Shown here: positions 7,001-14,458 of the stretch, piece by piece | How positions within the stretch are numbered: position 1 is the stretch's first letter | How the letters are laid out: each line of letters begins with the position of its first letter | DNA from: Thiopontia sp964344785 | GTDB lineage: Bacteria; Pseudomonadota; Gammaproteobacteria; GCF-002020875 | Direction: 5' to 3' | DNA: 16,915 nucleotides | Assembly: GCA_964344785.1 (NCBI GenBank) | Contig: CAYFOR010000059.1 | Span: forward strand, 1 to 16,915 | Notes under the pieces: generated by a model | The model's input: the letters and a program-made list of their open reading frames with translations, nothing else | Told to the model about the DNA's origin: nothing | Databases searched by the model: none | Program-made: the position numbers and the translations under genes

Positions 7001-7412
7001 ACATATCGTACGCCTTCAGGAGACCGATGCGGCCGGGATTCTTTTCTATGGCAATATCTTTTCTCTGGTGCAGTGCGGCGTGGAAGAGATGATGCAAGAG
7101 GCTGGGTTGCCGATTGAAACGCTCATCCACGATACTTCACTCTCACTCCCGGTGGTCCACACCGAAGCCAACTATTTTCACCCCATCCGGCTTGGAGAGC
7201 GTCTGACCCTGACAATTCTACTGAAGCAGATCAGCAACCGGTCGTTTACCCTGAAGACTCTGGTGGATGGAGCCGATCACCATGGCACCCAACAGCGTAA
7301 AGCCGAGGTAGGTTCCATCCACGTATCCGTCGACCTGGAGAGTGGAGAGTCAACATCACTGCCTGTCCAGCTTCAGCAACTGTTTGAAGATGCGGCTCCG
7401 GCAATCGCCTGA
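6978..7412 (+). CDS. menI: 4HBT-type acyl-CoA thioesterase, probable DHNA-CoA thioesterase
   Basis: A 144-residue single hot-dog-fold protein. The active-site segment RLQETDAAGILFYGNIF (12-28) resembles the cyanobacterial DHNA-CoA thioesterase (DTDAAGVVYFANV) and Pseudomonas 4-hydroxybenzoyl-CoA thioesterase, with D17 as the catalytic aspartate. It lies between menC and menD, so release of DHNA from DHNA-CoA is the likely job; the family also contains thioesterases for other substrates, so this rests on context. The frame is open far upstream inside menC, but the ATG at 6978 gives the normal family N-terminus; it overlaps the menC end by 23 bases. The symbol is by function: E. coli MenI belongs to a different hot-dog subfamily. 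Confidence 0.85.
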   Translation: MKRLTTYRHIVRLQETDAAGILFYGNIFSLVQCGVEEMMQEAGLPIETLIHDTSLSLPVVHTEANYFHPIRLGERLTLTILLKQISNRSFTLKTLVDGADHHGTQQRKAEVGSIHVSVDLESGESTSLPVQLQQLFEDAAPAIA

Positions 7413-7433
7413 GGAACCGTCCAACAATAACTT

Positions 7434-9137
7434 ATGGATGCCACCGACATCACCGGAACGCGTAACCTGCAGTGGGCGATCCTGCTGATTCAGGCCTTGG
7501 TTGACCAGGGGGTTACCCGCTTCGTCATCTCTCCAGGCTCACGCTCGACTCCACTCGCTCTGGCCATATCCCGCAACCGACAGGCAACCTATCGAGTCAT
7601 TGTGGATGAACGAAGTGCGGCATTCTTCGCCCTGGGTCAAGGCAGACAGACGGGCGTGGCGTCTGCCCTGGTCTGCACCTCCGGCACGGCTGTCGCCAAC
7701 TGGCTACCGGCGGTGGTCGAGGCCAACCATGCTGCCGTCCCGCTACTGCTACTCTCGGCTGACCGCCCGCCCGAATTGCATAACCGGGGGGCCAACCAGA
7801 CCATTGCACAGGCCAATCTGTTCGGTGAACAGGTCCGCAGACACTACACACTCTCCCCTCCAGACGAAATACTGCAACCACGCAGTGCCATCCAGACGCT
7901 GGTTCACCCGCTGATGACGGCGCTCTATCACCCCATACCGGGACCGGTACATCTCAATATCCCATTCCGGGAACCGCTGTTGCCACTACAACTGGATTCA
8001 GTCACATGGCAGATTACCCCATTCCCCCAATTCGACCGGCAGCCTGTAACCACCGATTCACCTGATATCTCACACTTATGCCACACCTTTCATCAGCGTC
8101 GAGGGCTGATCCTCTGTGGTGAAGGCGTCTATTCCAGACATTTCTACCCGCTGGTAACCCAACTGGCCGAGCGGCTCGACTGCCCACTACTACTCGACCC
8201 GCTCTCCAATCTACGTTGGGGGTATTCCCCTTCTTCCAGGGTGGTCACCTATGATGAGGATTCCGTTGAAGCCATTTCCAGACAGGGGCTCAGTGCCGAT
8301 TGGGTGATTCAGTTTGGTGACTTCCCGCTCTCCAAGGGGATCGCACGATGGCTGCAACAAAGCCCGCCAACACAATTCATCACCGTACAGCATCAGAGAT
8401 GCTGGAGTGACCCTTACGATCTCAGTACGGAAACTCTCCAGTGCTCGCCTGAGCAGTTTTGTGAAAAGACACTGGAGGAGTGCAGCCAGTCTCGACTCCC
8501 GGAATGGATAGAGCCATTGATTGAGATGGAGCAGAATGCCCGCCAGTGGGAACCATCAACCGGGTGTCTGACCGAAGTGCCGCTACTCCAATGGTTGGGG
8601 AGAGCGTTGCCTGACAGCACTGTCATGTTCAGTGGAAACTCCATGGTGATTCGCGATATCGACCGCTGGCTTCCGGTACGACAGGAACAACTCACACTTC
8701 ATGCCAACCGTGGAGCCAGCGGGATCGACGGCAACCTTTCCACGGTCTGCGGCATCTGCAGCACCGTACCTCCACAAACCCCCGTCATCGCACTGCTCGG
8801 AGATGTTGCCCTGTTCCATGATCTGAATGCCCTATCCATCGCACGTGAGGCCGGTGACAATCTCACACTGGTTGTCATCAATAACGGTGGGGGGGCCATT
8901 TTCAGCTATCTGCCACCTGCACAACTACCGGAGTTTGAACCGTTATGGCTGACCCCCCCCAACATCGACCTTGAAAAGGCCGCAGCGCTCTATGGAATCC
9001 GCTATCAGCGCATTACGCATCAGGATCAACTACCGAAACTCTCCCTGACGCACCACCAACCGCTACTGATAGAATATGTAGTAGATCGCCAAGCCTCAAT
9101 GGAGGCCCACCTACAGTATCGGGAGTTTTGCCAATGA
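7434..9137 (+). CDS. menD: SEPHCHC synthase
   Basis: Thiamine-diphosphate enzyme that joins 2-oxoglutarate (decarboxylated) to isochorismate, the committed step of menaquinone synthesis. It is 567 residues (E. coli 556). The N-terminal Pyr domain has SPGSRSTPL (33-41), catalytic E59 in VDERSAAF, CTSGTAVANW (81-90), SADRPPEL (108-115) and GANQTI. The C-terminal PP domain has SGNSMVIRDID, HANRGASGIDG, and the ThDP/Mg motif beginning GDVALFHDLNAL and ending NNGGG. Residues that bind isochorismate and ThDP in E. coli are conserved where I can align them. The ATG at 7434 follows the thioesterase by 21 bases, with a GAGGAA rather far upstream; its stop overlaps menB as ATGA. Confidence 0.95.
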   Translation: MDATDITGTRNLQWAILLIQALVDQGVTRFVISPGSRSTPLALAISRNRQATYRVIVDERSAAFFALGQGRQTGVASALVCTSGTAVANWLPAVVEANHAAVPLLLLSADRPPELHNRGANQTIAQANLFGEQVRRHYTLSPPDEILQPRSAIQTLVHPLMTALYHPIPGPVHLNIPFREPLLPLQLDSVTWQITPFPQFDRQPVTTDSPDISHLCHTFHQRRGLILCGEGVYSRHFYPLVTQLAERLDCPLLLDPLSNLRWGYSPSSRVVTYDEDSVEAISRQGLSADWVIQFGDFPLSKGIARWLQQSPPTQFITVQHQRCWSDPYDLSTETLQCSPEQFCEKTLEECSQSRLPEWIEPLIEMEQNARQWEPSTGCLTEVPLLQWLGRALPDSTVMFSGNSMVIRDIDRWLPVRQEQLTLHANRGASGIDGNLSTVCGICSTVPPQTPVIALLGDVALFHDLNALSIAREAGDNLTLVVINNGGGAIFSYLPPAQLPEFEPLWLTPPNIDLEKAAALYGIRYQRITHQDQLPKLSLTHHQPLLIEYVVDRQASMEAHLQYREFCQ

Positions 9138-9952
9138 CACCATGGAGAGATCAGGGTGGTGACTATCAGGATATCCTCTACGCCACCTCGTCAGCCATCG
9201 CCAGAATTACGATCAACCGCCCCCAGGTGCACAATGCATTTCGGCCGGAGACCGTCAACGAGTTGATCGATGCCTTTCATCGTGCCCACATGGACGCTGC
9301 CGTTGGTGTCATCATTCTCACCGGTGCCGGAGAGCAAGCCTTCTGCTCGGGAGGTGACCAGAAGATTCGTGGAGAACATGGTTATAACGACGAACAGGGA
9401 AATCAGCATCTCAATGTGCTTGACCTGCAAAAGCAGATTCGATCACTCCCCAAGCCGGTCGTGGCAATGGTCAACGGCTATGCCATCGGCGGCGGTCATG
9501 TTCTCCACCTGTTATGTGATCTCACGATCGCCTCGGAAACCGCCATCTTCGGCCAGACCGGGCCCAAGGTGGGCAGTTTCGATGCAGGCTTCGGTGCCGG
9601 TATTCTGGCACGTACCGTAGGGCTCAAGAGAGCCAAGGAGATCTGGTTCATGTGCCGTCAATACAGTGCACAGGAGGCACTGGAGATGGGTCTGGTCAAC
9701 GCTGTGGTCACGGCCGACCGGCTGGAGCCGGAAACCCTGAAATGGTGCAATCAGATGCTGCAACACAGCCCGACTGCCTTGCGCCTGCTCAAGGCGGGGT
9801 TCAATGCCGATAGTGACGGATTGGCCGGCGTCCAGGAGCTGGCTGGAAATGCAACAGCCCTCTTCTATATGACCGATGAAGGTCAGGAAGGCCGTAATGC
9901 ATTCAACGACAAGCGCCGACCTGACTTCAGCCGGTTCAAACGCAGATCATGA
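9134..9952 (+). CDS. menB: 1,4-dihydroxy-2-naphthoyl-CoA synthase
   Basis: Crotonase-family enzyme that closes the naphthoquinone ring from OSB-CoA. It is 272 residues from the ATG at 9134. NRPQVHNAF (28-36) and FCSGGDQKIRGEHGY (70-84) form the CoA and oxyanion region, and GQTGPKVGSFDAGFG (140-154) carries the active-site S148 and D150. Gly at position 143 is typical of the bicarbonate-dependent MenB class rather than the class with Asp there. The C-terminus EGQEGRNAFNDKRRPDF matches MenB closely. The start is fixed by the ATGA overlap with menD and GGGAG eight bases upstream; a TTG six bases earlier is less likely. The stop overlaps menF as ATGA. Confidence 0.96.
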   Translation: MTPWRDQGGDYQDILYATSSAIARITINRPQVHNAFRPETVNELIDAFHRAHMDAAVGVIILTGAGEQAFCSGGDQKIRGEHGYNDEQGNQHLNVLDLQKQIRSLPKPVVAMVNGYAIGGGHVLHLLCDLTIASETAIFGQTGPKVGSFDAGFGAGILARTVGLKRAKEIWFMCRQYSAQEALEMGLVNAVVTADRLEPETLKWCNQMLQHSPTALRLLKAGFNADSDGLAGVQELAGNATALFYMTDEGQEGRNAFNDKRRPDFSRFKRRS

Positions 9953-11430
9953 TTGAACAGCTTCAACTGGAGCTGGAATGCTTTTTTGAAGGGCCATACT
10001 ATCACTCTGAAATAGCTGGTACTGAACTGATCAGTATCAGCCTCCCCTACACTCACCGTCCGTTTACCAGCCCGCTTGCTCCTGACGCTGGAATCTACTG
10101 GAATAGCAGTCGAACCCAAACCCGCCGTGTTGCGTTTGGTGAGGCGTGGCGTTTCACCACCAGCGGTGTTCGGCGTTTTGAAGAGATTCAGCAACAGTTC
10201 TCCGCCCTGCAGCACCACTGGCTTCACCTCGACCCGGAAGCGCTGGGTGTCGAACCCCACCTCTTCCTTCAATATGCGTTCGATGACAGTGACCCCATGG
10301 AGCGGGAGTGGTCCGGGCTTCCCAATACAGTGCTGCAACTACCAGGTATCCAGTTGAGCAACCACAATGGATTACAATGGGTCACACTCTCCCATCCACT
10401 CAACGGACAGCAACCGTTACAGATTCTTGATCAATGGGAACAGTATCTGAAACAGCTCGAGCAACTGCTTGGAGACCCGGACAGGCGAAGGAAAGGGCCT
10501 CATCTGCAGCGTCTGGACAGTACGCCATTCGACTCCGAATCGTCCCAGGTTCTTCAGGATGCCATTCGTGCAGTCAACCAGGGTCCACTGGAAAAGATCG
10601 TCCCCCATCTCTCTGCCTCACTCCATATTCAACAACCATTCACACTTCTGCCACCGCTTCAGCAACTGGAACGACAGCGACAGGGAGGGACCCAGCTACT
10701 CTTTTCCACAGGACAAAAATCGTGGCTTGCCTCCCCTCCGGAGTTGTTGCTACGAAAACAAGGAGATATGGTTGAAACCGAAGCACTTGCAGGAACGGCT
10801 CCGCGCGGCAGCAGCAGAAAGGAGGAGCAGCAGATTGAACAGCAAATTATTGGATCAACCAAACTACAGCGGGAACACCAACTGGTAGCCGACCACCTCG
10901 AACGACAACTGAACAGATTTTGCAAACAGGTTGAGCGTGATGCCACCCCAACCATCCAGAAACTGAATCACCTTCAACATCTGCTGACCCGGCTGCACGG
11001 TACAATTGATACTGACAATACCCTGTTTCAATTGATTGACGCACTGCAGCAGAGCCCTGCTGTCTGTGGTACTCCTAAAGGGGAAGCACTCAACTGGTTG
11101 CGCCGACACCATAACAGTCACCGTGGTTACTACTGTGGTGGTGCCGGCTGGATCTCTCCAGGTGGTAATGGAGAGATCCACGTACTGCTTCGCTGCGCCC
11201 TGTTTGAAAAGGAAACGGCCACATTCTATGCGGGTGCCGGGGTTGTAGCAGGATCAAACAGCAAAGAGGAGGCCGATGAGATCTGGATGAAGATTCAGGG
11301 ATTGGTCAAAATGATGGACCGGAACGCTCTATCCGATAGAGGAATAGAAGTGCCGCAGTCAGTCCCAACAGAGAAAATATCGACACCGTCGATTGAATAC
11401 CGATCCACTCTGCCACAGCCCCCGCAGTGA
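9949..11430 (+). CDS. menF: isochorismate synthase with extended C-terminal tail
   Basis: Chorismate-binding-family enzyme that converts chorismate to isochorismate, the first step of the pathway. It is 493 residues (E. coli MenF 431). Catalytic features: K216 in PLEKIVPHL, TEALAGTAPRG at 277-287 with E278, REHQLVADHL (308-317), SPAVCGTPKGEAL (369-381), HRGYYCGGAGW with R392, and GSNSKEEADEIW (435-446) with the Mg-binding glutamate. The N-terminal 190 residues are poorly conserved, as usual. The catalytic domain ends near residue 455; the last 38 or so residues are a Pro/Ser/Thr-rich tail encoded opposite the 3' end of the MFS gene. The start overlaps menB by ATGA. Menaquinone context favours MenF over siderophore EntC. 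Confidence 0.93.
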   Translation: MIEQLQLELECFFEGPYYHSEIAGTELISISLPYTHRPFTSPLAPDAGIYWNSSRTQTRRVAFGEAWRFTTSGVRRFEEIQQQFSALQHHWLHLDPEALGVEPHLFLQYAFDDSDPMEREWSGLPNTVLQLPGIQLSNHNGLQWVTLSHPLNGQQPLQILDQWEQYLKQLEQLLGDPDRRRKGPHLQRLDSTPFDSESSQVLQDAIRAVNQGPLEKIVPHLSASLHIQQPFTLLPPLQQLERQRQGGTQLLFSTGQKSWLASPPELLLRKQGDMVETEALAGTAPRGSSRKEEQQIEQQIIGSTKLQREHQLVADHLERQLNRFCKQVERDATPTIQKLNHLQHLLTRLHGTIDTDNTLFQLIDALQQSPAVCGTPKGEALNWLRRHHNSHRGYYCGGAGWISPGGNGEIHVLLRCALFEKETATFYAGAGVVAGSNSKEEADEIWMKIQGLVKMMDRNALSDRGIEVPQSVPTEKISTPSIEYRSTLPQPPQ

Positions 11431-12514
11431 AACTTCCAAACGGTGCCATACCGACAAAGATCATCGAGAAGAGTGACATCACCCGCCCCCGAATCTGATC
11501 ATCCACCTGTGCCTGAATATAGGCGTTGGTTGTAGCTACAACTGTAGTGACCGAAAAACCGGCCACCAGCAGAATCACCATCGATGGGTAAAGCTGTTCG
11601 TTCCAGGCAAACAGTGCAAGTGCAATGGCACCAACAACGCCTGCACGGCCAATCGATGGAGCCAATAATGCATTCCCCTTCTTTCTCGCCAGGTTGATCG
11701 CGCCAATCAGAGAGCCGGCACCGGCAGCTGAAAGAAGCTGTCCAAGCGTATCGGAGCCACCACCATACTGCCGGTCTGCAAAGACCGGCATCAACACGAT
11801 CAATGCCGTTCCCATCATACTGATCACCCCCACATGGAACAGGGCAGAGCGTATCACCGTGTGATGCCAGACATAATGCACCCCCTGTTTCAGTGCCTCT
11901 GCCGCCCTGCCCCGCTCTGCTCGCTGCCGAGGTGGAATCTCCATTGACCAGAGCACATAGAGCAGTAGCAGATAACTGAAACCATTGAGCAGAAACAGCC
12001 TGCCCGGCTCCCACTGCAGTAGTAGTACCCCAGCGATGGCAGGGCCCAGAAAACGGGATAGATTGAAAACACCGGAGTTGAGCCCCACCGCATTGGATAG
12101 CTGCTCTTTCGGTACCATATCAGAGAGAAAGGATTGTCTTACCGGCATATCAATCGACTGAGTGATTCCGAACAGAAAGGCAATGACAATGATATGCCAG
12201 AGCTGAACCAGCCCACTCAGCGCTAGTGCTGCCAGAATCAGAGAGAGTACCATCGCCCCGGTCTGGGAGAAGAGCAACAACATTCTGCGGGAAACAAGGT
12301 CTGCCAGAACTCCGCTGAACAGTCCAAACAGCAGTACCGGGATCAGCATTGCAAAGTGAACAGCCCCCAGCATCAGACTCGATTGAGTCATGCTGTAGAC
12401 CAGCCAGGACTGGGCCACAACCGCCATCTGGGTACCATGCAGTGAAATCAGCTGCCCGAAAAAATAGTTTCGGTAATTCCGGTGGTGCAGCGAACGAATG
12501 ATATCACGCCACAT
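11306..12514 (-). CDS. MFS transporter, EntS-like (MFS_3)
   Basis: A 402-residue major facilitator with about 12 membrane segments. The N-terminus HHRNYRNYFFGQLISLHGTQ and the loop GVLADLVSRRMLLL (68-81) are typical of the MFS_3/EntS group, as are DMPVRQSFLSDMVP and QIRGRVMSLF. Members export siderophores, drugs or other small molecules; the substrate here is unknown. The frame is open for 83 codons upstream, but those overlap menE and do not look like MFS; the ATG at 12514 overlaps the menE end by 11 bases. Its last 125 bases are antisense to the end of menF. Translational coupling to menE hints at co-expression, not at a menaquinone substrate. Confidence 0.88.
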   Translation of the reverse strand: MWRDIIRSLHHRNYRNYFFGQLISLHGTQMAVVAQSWLVYSMTQSSLMLGAVHFAMLIPVLLFGLFSGVLADLVSRRMLLLFSQTGAMVLSLILAALALSGLVQLWHIIVIAFLFGITQSIDMPVRQSFLSDMVPKEQLSNAVGLNSGVFNLSRFLGPAIAGVLLLQWEPGRLFLLNGFSYLLLLYVLWSMEIPPRQRAERGRAAEALKQGVHYVWHHTVIRSALFHVGVISMMGTALIVLMPVFADRQYGGGSDTLGQLLSAAGAGSLIGAINLARKKGNALLAPSIGRAGVVGAIALALFAWNEQLYPSMVILLVAGFSVTTVVATTNAYIQAQVDDQIRGRVMSLFSMIFVGMAPFGSFTAGAVAEWIGIQSTVSIFSLLGLTAALLFLYRIERSGPSF

Positions 12515-13496
12515 ACTGCTGCAGCCTGTGTCGATCCACCTTGCCACTGCGGGTATAGGGGAGTTGCTCAATGCATACCCAGCACCGTGGTCGCAGTCCA
12601 CTTTCGATATTCTCTTGTACCCACATTTCAATCTCGTGATTGATCGGGTGTTCCAGTACCGCCACGATCCGGCTCCCCCAGATTGCGTCTGCCACTGCTG
12701 TAACAGCAACTCGATCAATGGCTGGACATGCCAGAAGTTGTGACTCAACCATCGCAGGGTCAATCAGACGCCCGGCCGACAGAATCTGATAATCGAGCCG
12801 TCCATGGATATGGAGATGTCCTCGCTGGTCGATCTCGCCACGATCCCCGGTAACCACCTCCCTGTTCTCACCGGGAAACAGCTCTTCACTGCGAACACGC
12901 ACCTCTCCCCGACCACCAATTGAAAGTTCTATCCCAGGCAAGGGTGGGCCGACATCATCGGGTTGCCACTGCGTTAGCATCTTTTCAGTCAGACGGAGCA
13001 GAGTGATACGCGATGCGGTCTCTGTCATTCCGTAGCCGATCAGCAGAGGCCAACCCTGGTGCAGTGCACGGGCTGCCACCGCTTTCGGCAGCCGATCCCC
13101 GCCGATCAGAACGGTACGCAGTGCTGCGGGTGCACGCTCCATTTCAAAATGGTCCAGCAGCTGTATGAGCATCACAGGAACCAGCGACAGATGGGTAACC
13201 GGATGACGTTGCAGGGTCAGTGCCACCTGTTCAACATCGAACGTCGAGTGGCGGATCATGGTCGCACCGGCCTGCCGACAGCGATAGGCAATTGCCACAC
13301 CGCCTACATGCTCCATGGAGAGACAATTGAGCCAGCAGTCCCCCGGCTGCAGGTCCTCAATCTCCTGACCGATGCGGGCACTTGCATGAAATTGCTCTGC
13401 GCTGAGAACAACCTTCCGCGGTACCCCTTCCGTACCACTCGTCTCGATTGTTACAGATGATGGCAGTGTCATCTCAGCGGCTTCATCATTCTGCAC
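12504..13496 (-). CDS. menE: o-succinylbenzoate-CoA ligase, short form
   Basis: ANL-superfamily enzyme that activates OSB with ATP and CoA. It is only 330 residues (E. coli MenE 451). The P-loop TSGTEGVPRKV is at 19-29, almost at the N-terminus; GYGMTET at 154-160, VTGDRGE at 215-221, GRLDYQILSAGR at 232-243 and the C-domain catalytic lysine in TRSGKVDR (K319) all follow in order. About 120 N-terminal residues of the usual fold are absent. Actinobacterial MenE proteins are also short (about 360), so the gene may work. The start given is a GTG; ATG at 13472 is an alternative, and neither has a good Shine-Dalgarno site. Just upstream a different frame could encode a missing N-terminus. It follows the bacteriohemerythrin and overlaps the MFS gene. 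Confidence 0.82.
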   Translation of the reverse strand: MQNDEAAEMTLPSSVTIETSGTEGVPRKVVLSAEQFHASARIGQEIEDLQPGDCWLNCLSMEHVGGVAIAYRCRQAGATMIRHSTFDVEQVALTLQRHPVTHLSLVPVMLIQLLDHFEMERAPAALRTVLIGGDRLPKAVAARALHQGWPLLIGYGMTETASRITLLRLTEKMLTQWQPDDVGPPLPGIELSIGGRGEVRVRSEELFPGENREVVTGDRGEIDQRGHLHIHGRLDYQILSAGRLIDPAMVESQLLACPAIDRVAVTAVADAIWGSRIVAVLEHPINHEIEMWVQENIESGLRPRCWVCIEQLPYTRSGKVDRHRLQQYVA

Positions 13497-13584
13497 GATC
13501 GAGTACCACGACAGTATGAAAACCGGCAGACTCGATCAGGGCTGTCATCCTCCCGGCCTCACCTGCCCGGTCGATCACTACCAC
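13486..13584 (-). other. possible out-of-frame N-terminal segment of menE
   Basis: Between the bacteriohemerythrin stop and menE a short open stretch, in the hemerythrin frame, runs from GTG codons at 13584/13578 (the latter with GGAAG seven bases upstream) to TGA at 13488. It contains VVVIDRAGEAGRMTALIESA and FHTVVVLDRAE. Skipping one base (the T at 13488) would join it to menE as DRAE-DEAAEMTLPSS ahead of the P-loop. This suits a frameshift, natural or from assembly, but an unrelated small ORF is possible. Confidence 0.35.
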
Positions 13585-13605
13585 TCTTCCAGGCCAGATG
13601 ACGGA

Positions 13606-14181
13606 TTACTTGACCCCTTTGGAGGTGAGGTAGTTCCCCATGTCCTTGTCAGTGCATGTGATGTGATTTACCAACCACTCCTTGAGATAGCGATAGATAT
13701 CCATACAGACCTCATCCTCGCAACTGCCCGTCCTGCCAATGCGTGATGAAAAATCCTCGATCTGCCCCACCATCATCTTATGCTGTACCAGGTGTTCCTC
13801 CAAATCGGGATAGTTGTGCGCTCTCATCAACTCCTCCTCCCGTGAAAAATGATATTTGGTGTAGTCGATCAGTTCCGAAAGCACTCTACGTATATGGCTA
13901 TCACCCAAATTGAAATTGACTGCACTTACCACCTGATTCAACATGCCAACCAGGCGCTGATGGTCATAATCAATCAGTTCAATACCAATGGCATACTGCT
14001 CAGACCAGTCAACGTACTCTTTTTTCAATTTGCGTTCATGGTAGTAGGGAATGAACGCGAGGGCAGTAAGCACAAGCCACGGAAGAGGACTTTCCAGCCC
14101 CAATACGAACCCCAACAAGACAGCTACCAAGGCTACAAAGATAAATAAAACAACAGCAATAACAGAGTGGCTTTTTTTCAT
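13606..14181 (-). CDS. membrane-anchored bacteriohemerythrin
   Basis: A 191-residue protein: two N-terminal hydrophobic helices (about 7-30 and 33-47) and then a complete bacteriohemerythrin domain with the usual di-iron ligands. Counting from the ATG: H74 in DYDHQRL, H111 and E115 in KYHFSREE, H130 and H134 in EEHLVQHK, H173 and D178 in VNHITCTDKD. Such proteins bind O2 reversibly and are thought to sense it, store it or deliver it to membrane enzymes. The ATG at 14181 is preferred over the TTG one codon upstream; a GAGG about 11 bases before it lies in a hairpin. It precedes menE on the same strand by about 110 bases. The domain carries no signalling module, so delivery, storage or scavenging is more likely than signal output. 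Confidence 0.9.
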   Translation of the reverse strand: MKKSHSVIAVVLFIFVALVAVLLGFVLGLESPLPWLVLTALAFIPYYHERKLKKEYVDWSEQYAIGIELIDYDHQRLVGMLNQVVSAVNFNLGDSHIRRVLSELIDYTKYHFSREEELMRAHNYPDLEEHLVQHKMMVGQIEDFSSRIGRTGSCEDEVCMDIYRYLKEWLVNHITCTDKDMGNYLTSKGVK

Positions 14182-14191
14182 CAATTAAATA

Positions 14192-14206
14192 CCTCAACCA
14201 TTGAGG
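14192..14206 (-). promoter_or_regulatory. hairpin covering the bacteriohemerythrin Shine-Dalgarno site
   Basis: On the minus-strand RNA CCUCAA-UGG-UUGAGG forms a six-pair stem with a three-base loop. The GAGG in its 3' arm is the only evident Shine-Dalgarno sequence for the ATG at 14181. Read on the plus strand the same hairpin is followed by a run of seven T, like an intrinsic terminator, but no plus-strand gene ends here. Confidence 0.4.
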
Positions 14207-14336
14207 ACTTTTTTTCTCAAACATTCAGCCTGGCAATACCTGAAACACAAGTACCCTGGACCCGGTATCCATACTGAAGTCTACAACACGAAATTTCAGA
14301 AACCCATCATTTCCACTATTGATGCAGATACCCAAG

Positions 14337-14365
14337 CGTCATTTTTTGACGATTCGTTAACGAAT
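14337..14365. promoter_or_regulatory. tandem inverted repeats upstream of bacteriohemerythrin
   Basis: CGTCA-TTTTT-TGACG (14337-14351) abuts the perfect 14-base palindrome ATTCGTTAACGAAT (14352-14365), between the kinase stop and the bacteriohemerythrin start. It could be an operator or the end structure of the kinase transcript, though no U-run follows on the minus strand. The rest of the 277-base gap shows no gene. Confidence 0.3.
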
Positions 14366-14458
14366 ATCCGGATTAAGATTCAGGAGAATGGCAATCAAAC
14401 AGGGCGAAAGTGACCACCGGTTTCATATCGGCAATGAAAACGTGGCCAATGTAACCAC

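Noticed and set aside
9953..9966. TTGAACAGCTTCAA resembles an FNR-type palindrome
   Set aside because: It covers the first codons of menF in the middle of an overlapping operon and departs from the consensus in both half-sites; there is no promoter context.
12515..12763. 83-codon upstream extension of the MFS frame
   Set aside because: Entirely within menE in another frame and without membrane-protein character; the ATG at 12514 gives a normal MFS N-terminus.
14201..14413. Plus-strand open frame of 70 codons between the two minus-strand genes
   Set aside because: No Shine-Dalgarno site, no recognisable family, and it crosses inverted repeats and a T-run; probably chance.
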